In this document: positions 35,346 through 44,075 of the stretch, one piece after another | How positions within the stretch are numbered: the stretch's first letter is position 1 | Layout of the letters: each line of letters begins with the position of its first letter | Source of the DNA: Bacteroidales bacterium KHT7 | GTDB taxonomy: Bacteria; Bacteroidota; Bacteroidia; Bacteroidales; Bacteroidaceae | Assembly: GCA_900102385.1 (NCBI GenBank) | Contig: FNBQ01000004.1 | Location: 101,086 to 165,085 of the forward strand | Length of the DNA stretch: 64,000 bases | Reading direction: 5' to 3' | Position numbers and translations under genes: made by a program | The notes under the pieces: generated by a model | Databases searched by the model: none | What the model was told of the DNA's origin: nothing | What the model saw: only the letters and a program-made list of their open reading frames with translations

Positions 35346-36107
35346 ATGAGCAACAACGATAATAAAAAAGTAGTTATTGAACTGAACGACGTGCGACGCA
35401 ACTTCGTGATGGGCGAAGAAGTGGTTCATGCCCTGCGCGGAATCTCGTTCAAGATATACGAGGGCGAATTCGTAACCATCATGGGAACATCAGGTTCTGG
35501 AAAGTCAACGCTGCTGAACCAACTCGGATGCCTCGACACTCCAACCAGCGGCGAATACTATCTCGACGGCGTTTCTGTAAGAACCATGAGCCGCAGTCAG
35601 CGCGCCGTTCTGCGCAATCGAAAAATCGGCTTCGTGTTCCAGAACTACAATCTTCTGGCAAAGACGACATCCGTTGAGAACGTTGAACTTCCGCTGATGT
35701 ACAACAAGAACTACTCGGCAAGCCAACGCCGCGAGGCTGCCATCAAGTCGCTCGAGATGGTAGGACTTGGCAACCGTCTCTATCACAAGAGCAACCAGAT
35801 GTCTGGCGGACAGATGCAGCGCGTTGCCATCGCCCGCGCGTTGGTTAACGACCCGGCGGTGATTCTTGCCGACGAAGCAACAGGAAACCTCGACACGCGC
35901 ACATCGTTCGAGATTCTCGTGCTCTTCCAGAAACTTCATGCCGAAGGCAGAACGATTATATTCGTAACGCACAATCCCGAGATTGCCCAGTACAGCAGCC
36001 GAAACATAATGCTGCGCGATGGCAAGATTAGGGAAGATGTTCAGAACAACAATATTTTATCGGCGGCAGAGGCTCTCGCCAACCTGCCAGCCCCACAAGA
36101 CGACTGA
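35346..36107 (+). CDS. MacB/LolD-type ABC transporter ATPase
   Basis: A 253-residue ATPase with Walker [10 protein letters not shown] (about 49-57), Q-loop around FVFQNYNLL, signature [15 protein letters not shown], Walker [13 protein letters not shown] and switch His in VTHNPEIA. Its closest type is the MacB/LolD class that works with an FtsX-like permease. Here the ATPase and permease are separate genes, whereas E. coli MacB is one chain. It powers the adjacent permease (start two bases after this stop). Confidence 0.95.
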   Translation: MSNNDNKKVVIELNDVRRNFVMGEEVVHALRGISFKIYEGEFVTIMGTSGSGKSTLLNQLGCLDTPTSGEYYLDGVSVRTMSRSQRAVLRNRKIGFVFQNYNLLAKTTSVENVELPLMYNKNYSASQRREAAIKSLEMVGLGNRLYHKSNQMSGGQMQRVAIARALVNDPAVILADEATGNLDTRTSFEILVLFQKLHAEGRTIIFVTHNPEIAQYSSRNIMLRDGKIREDVQNNNILSAAEALANLPAPQDD

Positions 36108-36109
36108 TT

Positions 36110-37351
36110 ATGAATACAATAAATCTTTTCAAGATTGCAATCAAGGCTATAGCCGCCAACAAGATGCGCTCGTTCCTCACGGCTCTGGGCATCATCATCG
36201 GCGTGGCTGCGGTAATCGCCATGCTCGCCATTGGTCAGGGTTCAAAGCGAAGCATCAAGGCTAACATCTCGGAGATGGGTTCAAACATGATTATGATTCA
36301 GCCGGGAGCAGACAACGGTCCGGGCGGCGTGCGACAGGATGCCAGCGCGATGCAGTCGCTAAAAATAGCAGACTACGAGGCAATTGCCGAACAAGCCAAA
36401 TACATCTCGGCCGTAAGCCCTACGGTAAACACATCTGGACAGTTTGTCTACGGCAACAACAATACACCTTCGAGCGTGTACGGAGTAAGTCCCGACTATC
36501 TCACAATCAGACAGTTGAAGATTGAGGACGGCGAGATGTTCACCGAGCAGGACATCAAAACATCAGCCAAGGTCTGCGTGCTCGGCAAGACCATCGTCGA
36601 TTATCTCTTTCCCGACGGAAGTTCGCCAATCGGACGAATCATCAGAATAAAGAACATTCCGTTCAGGGTTGTGGGCGTTCTGAAATCGAAGGGAACAAAC
36701 TCTATGGGTATGGACCAAGACAACCTCGCTCTTGCACCCTACACCACCGTCATGAAGCGTGTGAATGCGCAGACATATCTGGGCGGAATAAACTGCTCGG
36801 CTCTTACCGAGGAGATTACGCAGCAAGCTATTTCCGACATTACCGACATTCTTCGCAGAACGCACAAACTTAAAGATGCAACAGAGGAAAACGAGGGCGA
36901 CGACAACGACTTCACCATCCGCTCGCAAGAGGAGATTTCGAGAATGATGAGCACCACGATGGACAGCATAACGATGCTTCTCGGAATCGTGGCAGGCATC
37001 TCGCTTTTGGTCGGCGGCATCGGAATCATGAACATCATGTATGTATCGGTTACCGAGCGAACAAAGGAAATCGGTCTGCGAATGTCGGTCGGCGCTCGCG
37101 GCAAGGACATTCTGAATCAGTTCCTTATCGAAGCGGCAATGCTCAGTATTTCGGGCGGCGTGATAGGAATCCTGCTTGGCGTAGGAATAGCAACGCTCGT
37201 ATGCAACGTTCTGCACATGCAAACCTACATCGAACCATGGAGCGTGATAATGAGTTTCGGAGTATGTACGTTCATCGGCATATTCTTCGGATTCCTCCCG
37301 GCTAAAAAAGCCGCAAACATGGACCCGATAGAGGCTATCAGATACGAATAA
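36110..37351 (+). CDS. MacB-like ABC permease (FtsX family)
   Basis: A 413-residue protein with a first membrane helix (LTALGIIIGVAAVIAMLAIGQG) and a large periplasmic domain (about 50-285). Three C-terminal helices follow with the FtsX pattern (LLGIVAGISLLVGGIGIMNIMYVSVTER-type stretch, then RTKEIGLRMSVGA), ending in FGFLPAKKAANMDPIEAIRYE. In MacB-type machines this permease acts by mechanotransmission, pushing periplasmic substrates (peptides, toxins, haem precursors or drugs) through TolC. Substrate unknown. A terminator follows at 37357-37396. Confidence 0.94.
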   Translation: MNTINLFKIAIKAIAANKMRSFLTALGIIIGVAAVIAMLAIGQGSKRSIKANISEMGSNMIMIQPGADNGPGGVRQDASAMQSLKIADYEAIAEQAKYISAVSPTVNTSGQFVYGNNNTPSSVYGVSPDYLTIRQLKIEDGEMFTEQDIKTSAKVCVLGKTIVDYLFPDGSSPIGRIIRIKNIPFRVVGVLKSKGTNSMGMDQDNLALAPYTTVMKRVNAQTYLGGINCSALTEEITQQAISDITDILRRTHKLKDATEENEGDDNDFTIRSQEEISRMMSTTMDSITMLLGIVAGISLLVGGIGIMNIMYVSVTERTKEIGLRMSVGARGKDILNQFLIEAAMLSISGGVIGILLGVGIATLVCNVLHMQTYIEPWSVIMSFGVCTFIGIFFGFLPAKKAANMDPIEAIRYE

Positions 37352-37356
37352 AAGGC

Positions 37357-37396
37357 AAAAGTGATACAATCTGTAACGAATTGTATCACTTTTTTC
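37357..37396 (+). terminator. intrinsic terminator after the efflux operon
   Basis: Perfect 14-bp arms AAAAGTGATACAAT and ATTGTATCACTTTT followed by T residues. The remaining 240 bases to the kinase gene are AT-rich and contain CGTCTAATCAAAA near 37413, shared with the TolC upstream region. Confidence 0.9.
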
Positions 37397-37634
37397 CATA
37401 AAAAACTAAGTTCGTCTAATCAAAAATCGGTTATTTCCATAAAAATAGCCAAATTAACATACAAAACAGGCAAAAAAATCTACAACATGTGCCATTCATC
37501 ATTAAAACAATATAATTTGGCGAATTTCCACATACATTAGTAGATAATTCTTTGCCGACTGAATAAAAATTCTTTTCTTTGCTACATAAATTTCATTTTT
37601 CTGCAAAGAAAGAAAAGAGATTACAGAAAAAGCA

Positions 37635-38744
37635 ATGAGCAAGATTGTAGAAAATACAAAAAGCCACAAGAGCGAAATCATCTACCACATCATTGGATGG
37701 GTGATAGTTTTTGGCAACCCTCTGTTCACTATCAATACCAATGAAGGTATCGACTGGGGCACATTGCTGAAGCAGTTCATTATGCCGATATGTCTCTTCG
37801 TCATTTTCTATTGCAATTACTTCTACCTCGTTCCAAAGCTGTACATAAGCGGCAAGCGCCACATATTCTATGCCATAAACGTGGTTCTGATAACCGGCTG
37901 CACGCTCTTCAACGTAAACATGTTCAAGTACATGATGAGGCTTGAGCGCAGACAACAAATGCGCATCGAAAAGGCCGAGGCTGCACAAGGCAACAAAAAC
38001 ACAAAGTCAAAGAAACACTGGAAGCCGATGCCGGCACTCTTCTTCCACGCGCGCGACGTGCTCACATTCTCGTTCCCTATCGGACTGACGGTTGCCATCT
38101 TTACAAACCGCAGGCTGAAGAAATCGGAACAAGAACGAAAAGAAGCCGAGCTGAGGCAGAAAGAAGCAGAACTGCGAAATCTGCGAAGCCAGATAAATCC
38201 ACACTTCTTGCTGAATACACTGAACAACATCTATGCACTCATCGCATTCAACACGGGCAAGGCGCAGACATCGGTGCTCGAACTAAGCCGACTGTTAAGG
38301 CATGTTCTCTACGACAACCAGCAGGAATATACCACAGTCAGCAAGGAGTTGGAGTTTCTTGAAAGTTACGTTGAACTGATGAAAATAAGGGTGGCATCGA
38401 ACATATCGGTCAACTTCAAGAGCGAAGTGTCAGACAGCCAGAGACTTATTGCGCCACTGATTTTCATCTCGCTAATAGAGAACGCATTCAAGCACGGCAT
38501 CAGCCCGATAGAAAGCAGCTTCATCAATATTCACATCACAGACAACAACAACTCGATAACATGTTGCGTAACAAACACAAACTTCCCGAAGAATAACCAC
38601 ACCGACAAAAGCGGCAGCGGAATAGGTCTGGAACAAATCAGAAAAAGGCTCGAACTGACCTATCCCGGAAAATACACTTGGGAAAAGGGCGTTAGCGACG
38701 ACAACAAAACATACTATTCAAGAATAACTATAAATACATTATAA
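37635..38744 (+). CDS. LytS/YehU-type sensor histidine kinase
   Basis: A 369-residue membrane kinase with about four hydrophobic helices in the first 165 residues and a short charged coiled coil (KKSEQERKEAELRQKEAELR). The His-kinase motif SQINPHFLLNTLNNIYALI follows (phospho-accepting His), then the N-box SLIENAFKHGI and G-box SGSGIGLEQIRKRL. It phosphorylates the LytTR regulator encoded two bases downstream. Directly following the efflux operon, it may sense envelope stress or a substrate of that pump. That link is an inference from position and a shared upstream sequence. Confidence 0.92.
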   Translation: MSKIVENTKSHKSEIIYHIIGWVIVFGNPLFTINTNEGIDWGTLLKQFIMPICLFVIFYCNYFYLVPKLYISGKRHIFYAINVVLITGCTLFNVNMFKYMMRLERRQQMRIEKAEAAQGNKNTKSKKHWKPMPALFFHARDVLTFSFPIGLTVAIFTNRRLKKSEQERKEAELRQKEAELRNLRSQINPHFLLNTLNNIYALIAFNTGKAQTSVLELSRLLRHVLYDNQQEYTTVSKELEFLESYVELMKIRVASNISVNFKSEVSDSQRLIAPLIFISLIENAFKHGISPIESSFINIHITDNNNSITCCVTNTNFPKNNHTDKSGSGIGLEQIRKRLELTYPGKYTWEKGVSDDNKTYYSRITINTL

Positions 38745-38746
38745 AT

Positions 38747-39490
38747 ATGATACTCAATTGTGCAATTGTAGATGATGAGCCTTTGGCTCTGGAACTTTTG
38801 GAAGCGTATGTGCAGAAAACCGACTTTCTGAACCTTGTGGGAAAATACACAAGCGCGCTCGCAGCGATGAAGGATGTGGTAAGCAAGAACATCGACATCC
38901 TTTTCCTCGACATCCAAATGCCCGACCTCAACGGTCTTGATTTTGCCAATATGGTCGACTCGCACACGCGAATTGTCTTCACCTCTGCATTCAACCAGTA
39001 TGCAGCCGATGCCTTCCGCGTAAATGCCCTCGACTACATCATGAAACCTATCAGCTACAAGGATTTCCTCGAAAGCGCAAACAAGGGTTTGAAGTGGTTC
39101 GAACTTGTGGCACGCGCCAACAACTCAGGCTCAGAAAGCACTCAGCCAAGCATCGACGAGATTGACAGCGACGGACTCTTCATCAAGAGCGACTACAAAC
39201 TGATGCATATAAAATACGACGACATCATCTACATCGAAGGACTGAAAGACTACATTAAGATATACACAGAAACAAGTCAGAAACCTATCCTGTCGCTCCG
39301 CAGCATGAAGGTTATGGAAGAGAAGCTTCCAACATCGAAGTTCATACGCATACACCGCTCTTACATCATTAACAAGAGTAAGATTACGGTGATTGACCGC
39401 GGCCGCGTTGCCTTTGGCGATAAGTTCCTGCCAATATCAGAGAGCTACAAGCCAATGCTTCAGAACTATTTCAGCAAGTATTCTATTTAA
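38747..39490 (+). CDS. LytTR-family response regulator
   Basis: A 247-residue regulator. The receiver domain (1-120) has acidic pocket DDEP, phospho-accepting Asp in LFLDIQMPDLNG, Thr/Ser in FTSAF and Lys in YIMKPI. The C-terminal LytTR DNA-binding domain (about 145-245) shows IYIEGLKDYIKIYT, FIRIHRSYIINKSKI and PISESYK. It works with the preceding kinase. Target genes cannot be proven; the TolC-MacAB operon upstream is the natural candidate. Confidence 0.95.
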   Translation: MILNCAIVDDEPLALELLEAYVQKTDFLNLVGKYTSALAAMKDVVSKNIDILFLDIQMPDLNGLDFANMVDSHTRIVFTSAFNQYAADAFRVNALDYIMKPISYKDFLESANKGLKWFELVARANNSGSESTQPSIDEIDSDGLFIKSDYKLMHIKYDDIIYIEGLKDYIKIYTETSQKPILSLRSMKVMEEKLPTSKFIRIHRSYIINKSKITVIDRGRVAFGDKFLPISESYKPMLQNYFSKYSI

Positions 39491-39652
39491 GAATAAAAAT
39501 ACAAATACAAAAACTATATACCTTCTACACGCAGAAAGTAAGCCGATTGCTCGCGCTTACTTTCTGTTTTTTTATAAGATTATGCCCAAAACAAAAAACA
39601 GCCCGATGAAATCTGAAATCCATCGAGCCGTACAAATATTAACCTTCAATTC

Positions 39653-40024
39653 TTAATTTACCAAATCCTTTACCGAGCCTTTTGCCTTGGCTGTCCCCTT
39701 CTTCAAACCGTTTGACACACGCTTTGTCTTGCGTGTAAACTGCAACTTCTTGCAAGAGTCCTTATACATATTTATCTTGCGAACATCGCTCTGTGTGAGG
39801 TGCGCCTTGTCGGCGATATCGTATTCTGCCACCAGCAGATTGTATTGTTTCTTGTAATGCACCCACTGTTCGCTCGTAGCAGTACTTACCTTTGCATTCA
39901 TCGTATCAACCATAGCCTCGAAACGAGCCACCCAATCAACCTTGCCAGCCTTATTGTTAGCATCTTGTGCGCAAACTGAGATGCTCATCAGCATGCCCAC
40001 AACTATCAGTTTTACTGTCTTCAT
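39653..40024 (-). CDS. Small secreted basic protein, unknown function
   Basis: A 123-residue protein with a signal peptide (MKTVKLIVVGMLMSISVCAQ), a helical middle part and a Lys/Arg-rich tail (KTKRVSNGLKKGTAKAKGS). No domain recognised. It lies alone between the regulator and the Arg/Glu-repeat gene, transcribed toward the regulator gene. Confidence 0.7.
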   Translation of the reverse strand: MKTVKLIVVGMLMSISVCAQDANNKAGKVDWVARFEAMVDTMNAKVSTATSEQWVHYKKQYNLLVAEYDIADKAHLTQSDVRKINMYKDSCKKLQFTRKTKRVSNGLKKGTAKAKGSVKDLVN

Positions 40025-40172
40025 ATACTATATTTGTTAAAATCATTGCAAATTTAAAACAACGTAGGCTAACAACCAAATACATATACATACTTTAAGA
40101 TTTTTTTAGATAAATTAGGGTTTTTCCTATTCATTTTAGGACTAATCTCTTTGTTCTGTATAAAATCCCAAC

Positions 40173-40181
40173 TATATTTGC
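40173..40181 (+). promoter_or_regulatory. -7 promoter box for the Arg/Glu-repeat protein
   Basis: TATATTTGC matches TAnnTTTGC, with TTTG at 40150-40153 as a -33 element at about 19 bases spacing. Confidence 0.7.
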
Positions 40182-40221
40182 AGCATAAACAACAAGTAAT
40201 AACTTTTAAAATACAACAAGT

Positions 40222-41307
40222 ATGAAAAGATTTACCTTATCAATAATTGCTATCCTGATGATTACTTTACAGGCTAATGCAATGTCACTGAGTCAGGCAA
40301 GAAACGAGGCTCGGTTTCTAACAGACAAGATGTACTACGAACTCGATCTCACCGAAGCACAATACAATTATGTCTACGAAATAAACTTCGACTATTTCTA
40401 CGACCTCAACCATTACCGCGATGCCTACGGCTATCTGTGGAATCGCCGCAACGAGGATTTGGGATACGTTCTTGACCGCTGGCAGTACAACCACTACATC
40501 GCCATAGAGTATTTCTACCGCCCTGTTGCATGGGTTGCAAATGCATGGAGTTTCGTAATATACAGACATTATCGCAATGATCTTTTCTTTTATGGCACTC
40601 CGCACCACTACACAACTTACATAGGCAGTCACGGTTGGAGAACAAACGGTGGCAGAAGTTACTTCCGCACTCATCGTTATCACATGCCAGTCAATCACCG
40701 CCACATTGCCGCTCCACGCCGTCCAGAGGCTGGTCACGCACCACGAGTTGTAGTCGGAGCAGGTCACGGAGGTCACCACAATATAGACCATCGCCGCGAG
40801 GAGGCTTTGAGACGTGAGAACAATAGGATTCGTGAAGAAGCACGTCGCCGTGAAGAAGCTCAGAGACGTGAAAACGAAAGAATCCGTGAAGAGGCACGTC
40901 GCCGTGAGGAGGCTCAGAGACGTGAAAATGAGAGAATCCGCGAAGAGGCACGCCGTCGAGAGGAGGCTCAGAGACGTGAGAACGAGCGAATCCGCGAAGA
41001 AAGCCGCAGACGTGAGGAAGCGCAGAGACGCGAGAACGAGAGACGTCGCGAAGAAGCACAGCGTCAGGAAAACAGAAGACGTGAAGAGGCTCAGCGTCGC
41101 GAAGAAAACCGCCGTCGTGAGGAAGCACAAAGACGCGAGGAGAACAGACGCCGTGAAGAAGCACAGCGTCAGGAAAACAGAAGACGCGAAGAGGCTCAAA
41201 GACAGGAGAACCGTCGTCGCGAAGAGACACAGAGACGAGAGAATGAAAGAAGACAGTCTGACAACAATCGCACAACTCGCAGTTCTCACACAGGAGGAAG
41301 AAGATAA
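40222..41307 (+). CDS. Secreted protein with a long Arg/Glu repeat helix
   Basis: A 361-residue protein with a signal peptide (MKRFTLSIIAILMITLQANA). An aromatic N-terminal domain (about 21-150, rich in Tyr/Trp/His) follows. Then about 150 residues are built almost only from REEAQRRENERIREEARR-like units. This i to i+4 charge pattern predicts a stable single alpha-helix rather than a classic coiled coil. The C-terminus is RTTRSSHTGGRR. No family recognised for the repeat. The DNA encoding it is a tandem repeat (about 40795-41250), so repeat number may vary. A location in the periplasm or envelope is inferred from the signal peptide. The next gene, menA, starts 11 bases after the stop. Confidence 0.82.
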   Translation: MKRFTLSIIAILMITLQANAMSLSQARNEARFLTDKMYYELDLTEAQYNYVYEINFDYFYDLNHYRDAYGYLWNRRNEDLGYVLDRWQYNHYIAIEYFYRPVAWVANAWSFVIYRHYRNDLFFYGTPHHYTTYIGSHGWRTNGGRSYFRTHRYHMPVNHRHIAAPRRPEAGHAPRVVVGAGHGGHHNIDHRREEALRRENNRIREEARRREEAQRRENERIREEARRREEAQRRENERIREEARRREEAQRRENERIREESRRREEAQRRENERRREEAQRQENRRREEAQRREENRRREEAQRREENRRREEAQRQENRRREEAQRQENRRREETQRRENERRQSDNNRTTRSSHTGGRR

Positions 41308-41318
41308 TCAGAACAATA

Positions 41319-42257
41319 ATGACAGATATTAAGACAAACAGTTTTAGGGCGTGGATTCTTGCATCGCGCCCTAAAACTCTTACTGGCTGCATAACGCCGG
41401 TAATCATCGGTTCGACGTTGGCATATTCATACATCACACAGCATCCGGAAAGCGGACAGGGTTTCAAAATTACACCTTTCGTTCTCTGTATGCTGTTTGC
41501 CATGTTTATGCAGATTGATGCAAATCTTATAAACGACTACTACGACTTTGTGAAAGGCACAGACCGCGAAGACCGCCTCGGTCCAGAACGTGCCTGCGCT
41601 CAAGGATGGGTTACTCTGCCTGCCATGCGCATGGCGATAGGCATAACAACCGTGCTCAGTTGCATTGCAGGACTTCCACTCATTCTCTACGGTGTTTGGT
41701 GGAAACTGATTCTGGTTGGCGTGGCATGCGTAATCTTCTGTTTTCTCTACACTTACGGATTGTCGTACATTGGCATGGGCGATGTACTTGTGCTTGTGTT
41801 CTTCGGACTTGTTCCAGTGTGCGTAACCTTCTATCTGCAAACCGGAACGTGCGATTTGACGACGATTCTGATTTCCTTAGCCACAGGTTTGGTTATCGAC
41901 AATCTGCTGATGATTAACAACTTCCGCGACTATGAACAGGACAAGATAAGCGGCAAGCGCACGCTCGTTGTAAAACTCGGCAAGCGCACAGGCGGTTATC
42001 TGTACCTCATCATCGGACTGGCGGCATACGCTGCATGCGTCGTTGCACTTGGCTTCGAGCACATTGCCACCTTCCTTCTGCTGTCGTACATCTCGCTGCA
42101 CTACAAGGCGTGGAAAAAGATGATGTCTATTTACGAGGGCAAGCAACTAAACGGAATATTGGGAATGACGGCGCGCAACATCTTCCTGTTCGGACTTATC
42201 CTCTCGCTTAGCATCATTATTCAGAAATACATCGAAAATATCGCCATTCTGCAATAA
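41319..42257 (+). CDS. menA: 1,4-dihydroxy-2-naphthoate polyprenyltransferase
   Basis: A 312-residue UbiA-superfamily membrane enzyme with about nine helices. The two Asp-rich prenyl-diphosphate motifs are NLINDYYDFVKGTDRED (about 66-82) and NNFRDYEQDKISGKRTL. It attaches the polyprenyl tail to DHNA, the step that makes demethylmenaquinone for anaerobic respiration. It is only 11 bases from the Arg/Glu-repeat gene and is followed five bases later by the DUF2809 gene, so these probably share a transcript. Confidence 0.93.
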   Translation: MTDIKTNSFRAWILASRPKTLTGCITPVIIGSTLAYSYITQHPESGQGFKITPFVLCMLFAMFMQIDANLINDYYDFVKGTDREDRLGPERACAQGWVTLPAMRMAIGITTVLSCIAGLPLILYGVWWKLILVGVACVIFCFLYTYGLSYIGMGDVLVLVFFGLVPVCVTFYLQTGTCDLTTILISLATGLVIDNLLMINNFRDYEQDKISGKRTLVVKLGKRTGGYLYLIIGLAAYAACVVALGFEHIATFLLLSYISLHYKAWKKMMSIYEGKQLNGILGMTARNIFLFGLILSLSIIIQKYIENIAILQ

Positions 42258-42261
42258 CAAG

Positions 42262-42630
42262 ATGATAAAAAGGAAGTTACTCATCCCCATAATCGGAATA
42301 ATTCTGCTGATACCAATCGGGCTGATTTCCAGACGCATCGGTTGGATTCCGACTGAAACGGGCGATGCTCTTTGGGCAATGATGGTTTTCTGTCTGTGGA
42401 GAATCGTGCTGCATAACAAGAAACTCTCGTTGGTGGCAATAACAAGTTTAGCACACTGCTATCTTGTGGAGTTTTCACAGATGATAACTTGGCGATGGCT
42501 CGTTTCATTCCGACAGACTTTCATCGGGCACATGATGCTTGGACAAGGGTTTCTGTGGATTGACTTGCTCGCCTACTCCATCGGGATTATCGTTATTTAC
42601 ATGATATTCAGCAAAATCGAAGAACAATGA
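42262..42630 (+). CDS. DUF2809 family membrane protein
   Basis: A 122-residue protein with four hydrophobic helices and the DUF2809 pattern (GLISRRIGWIPTETGDALWAMMVF near the N-terminus, FIGHMMLGQGFLWIDLLAY near the C-terminus). Function unknown. It follows menA after five bases and is closed by a terminator. Confidence 0.88.
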   Translation: MIKRKLLIPIIGIILLIPIGLISRRIGWIPTETGDALWAMMVFCLWRIVLHNKKLSLVAITSLAHCYLVEFSQMITWRWLVSFRQTFIGHMMLGQGFLWIDLLAYSIGIIVIYMIFSKIEEQ

Positions 42631-42633
42631 ACA

Positions 42634-42674
42634 AAAAAAAGACATCGGAATCTTGAGAATTCGATGTCTTTTTT
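42634..42674 (+). terminator. intrinsic terminator after the menA operon
   Basis: Arms AAAAAGACATCG and CGATGTCTTTTT around a short interior region, with a long T-run. The A-run on the other side could also serve the converging DUF1573 gene. Confidence 0.88.
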
Positions 42675-42696
42675 TATTCTTCAGAAAAACTGACTG

Positions 42697-43083
42697 TTAC
42701 TCAGTCATTTCGCCTTCGATATAAAGTCTGACCATGTCAGTCACAGCATTTGTGCGAAGAGTAATCGTCTTTTTGAAAACTCCCGGGAACTTGCCTGCGC
42801 CCTTGTAAGTAACCTTAATCTCGCCAGTTGCTCCCGGTGCAATAGGCTGCTTTGGATAAACAGGAGTAGTGCATCCGCAACTTGCAACCGCCTGTTCGAT
42901 AACAAGAGGCGCATCGCCTGTATTTGTAAACTTGAACGTACAAGTAACGTTTGAATCTGCTTCCTTGAATGTTCCAAAGTTATGTGTTGTCTTGTCAAAC
43001 TTTATCTCGGCCTTGCCCTGTGCCAAAACAGGCATCGAAAAGGCAGCTACGGCCATAAACACCATTAACAAAAATCTTCTCAT
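42697..43083 (-). CDS. DUF1573 family secreted protein
   Basis: About 128 residues from ATG 43083. This start gives a signal peptide (RRFLLMVFMAVAAFSMPVLAQ); the longer frame would bury it. The DUF1573 immunoglobulin-like domain shows TTHNFGTFKEADSNVTCTFKFTN-type strands and the conserved ASCGCTTP motif. A beta-sandwich periplasmic protein of unknown role, abundant in Bacteroidota. Confidence 0.9.
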   Translation of the reverse strand: MRRFLLMVFMAVAAFSMPVLAQGKAEIKFDKTTHNFGTFKEADSNVTCTFKFTNTGDAPLVIEQAVASCGCTTPVYPKQPIAPGATGEIKVTYKGAGKFPGVFKKTITLRTNAVTDMVRLYIEGEMTE

Positions 43084-43109
43084 GCTTCTCTTAAATAAAT
43101 ATTTCGTAG

Positions 43110-43118
43110 GCAAAAATA
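43110..43118 (-). promoter_or_regulatory. -7 promoter box for the DUF1573 gene
   Basis: Reads TATTTTTGC on the minus strand, 27 bases from the ATG at 43083. Confidence 0.6.
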
Positions 43119-43159
43119 AGAATTTTTTGAATCATAACAATAAAAAAGCGATAAATTAT

Positions 43160-43168
43160 TAACTTTGC
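43160..43168 (+). promoter_or_regulatory. -7 promoter box for the DUF4286-ruvC-ABC unit
   Basis: TAACTTTGC matches TAnnTTTGC, 22 bases upstream of the DUF4286 start codon. Confidence 0.65.
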
Positions 43169-43190
43169 AGCAATTTTATAATAAAAAAAT

Positions 43191-43502
43191 ATGTTGGTAT
43201 TCAATACAACTTTTCAGACTGATGTAAACGAGGCGCGCAATTTTGTGATATGGGCACACGAGGTGTACATTCCGCGCGCACTGAAATGCGAGGGAATTAA
43301 GAACGCACGACTAAACCGCATACTTAGCCACAAGGACGAAAAGACCGAATGTTTCTCGCTGCAATTCGATGTCGAGAGCATGGCTAACCTGCACAAATTC
43401 CATATAAGCGAAGGCAAATCACTGTCTAACGACCTTGAGAAGATTTTCAACGAGAAAGTTGTAGGATTCTCAACAATAATGGAAGTCATCGAAGAATGCT
43501 GA
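43191..43502 (+). CDS. DUF4286 family protein
   Basis: A 103-residue cytoplasmic protein matching DUF4286 ([25 protein letters not shown] at the N-terminus and [16 protein letters not shown] in the middle), a ferredoxin-like alpha/beta fold. Function unknown. It overlaps the ruvC start by seven bases, so the two are translationally coupled. Confidence 0.88.
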   Translation: MLVFNTTFQTDVNEARNFVIWAHEVYIPRALKCEGIKNARLNRILSHKDEKTECFSLQFDVESMANLHKFHISEGKSLSNDLEKIFNEKVVGFSTIMEVIEEC

Positions 43503-44065
43503 ATCCAGTAAAGGAAAAGATAATTCTAGGCATCGACCCCGGCACAAACGTGATGGGCTACGGATTGCTGAGCGTAAAAGGCACGAAGCCCGAGATGATG
43601 TGCATGGGCATTATAGACCTGCGCAGATACAGCGATGCCTACCTCAAACTCGGACATATATTCGAGCGAGTGGTTGGCATCATCGACAGTTATCACCCCG
43701 ATGAACTTGCCATCGAGGCTCCGTTCTTCGGAAAGAACGTGCAGAGTATGCTAAAACTCGGAAGAGCGCAGGGAGTGGCAATAGCCGCCGCCCGACAGCG
43801 CGACCTTCCGATAACCGAATATGCGCCGCTGAAAATAAAGATGGCGATAACAGGCAACGGCTCGGCAAGCAAGGAACAGGTGGCAGCAATGCTTCAGCGG
43901 CTACTGCACATCGACAAAGAGGCTATGGGCAAGTTCATGGACTCTACCGATGCCCTCGGAGCAGCCTACTGCCATTACTTGCAGATGGGCAAGCCCGAAG
44001 TATCGAAAAGTTATCACGGCTGGAAAGATTTCATAGCCAAAAATCCCGACAAAGTTTCAAAATAA
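43496..44065 (+). CDS. ruvC: Crossover junction endodeoxyribonuclease RuvC
   Basis: A 189-residue Holliday-junction resolvase. The four acidic catalytic residues are recognisable: [14 protein letters not shown] (Asp), [12 protein letters not shown] (Glu) and the C-terminal [12 protein letters not shown] (two Asp). The family motif [16 protein letters not shown] is intact. The ATG overlaps the DUF4286 stop (ATGCTGA). It works with RuvAB, which is not in this window. Confidence 0.96.
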   Translation: MLNPVKEKIILGIDPGTNVMGYGLLSVKGTKPEMMCMGIIDLRRYSDAYLKLGHIFERVVGIIDSYHPDELAIEAPFFGKNVQSMLKLGRAQGVAIAAARQRDLPITEYAPLKIKMAITGNGSASKEQVAAMLQRLLHIDKEAMGKFMDSTDALGAAYCHYLQMGKPEVSKSYHGWKDFIAKNPDKVSK

Positions 44066-44075
44066 TACAATAAAA

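Noticed and set aside
40318..41289. 323-residue minus-strand ORF over the Arg/Glu repeat gene
   Set aside because: Low-complexity antisense of a tandem repeat. The plus-strand gene has a signal peptide and promoter.
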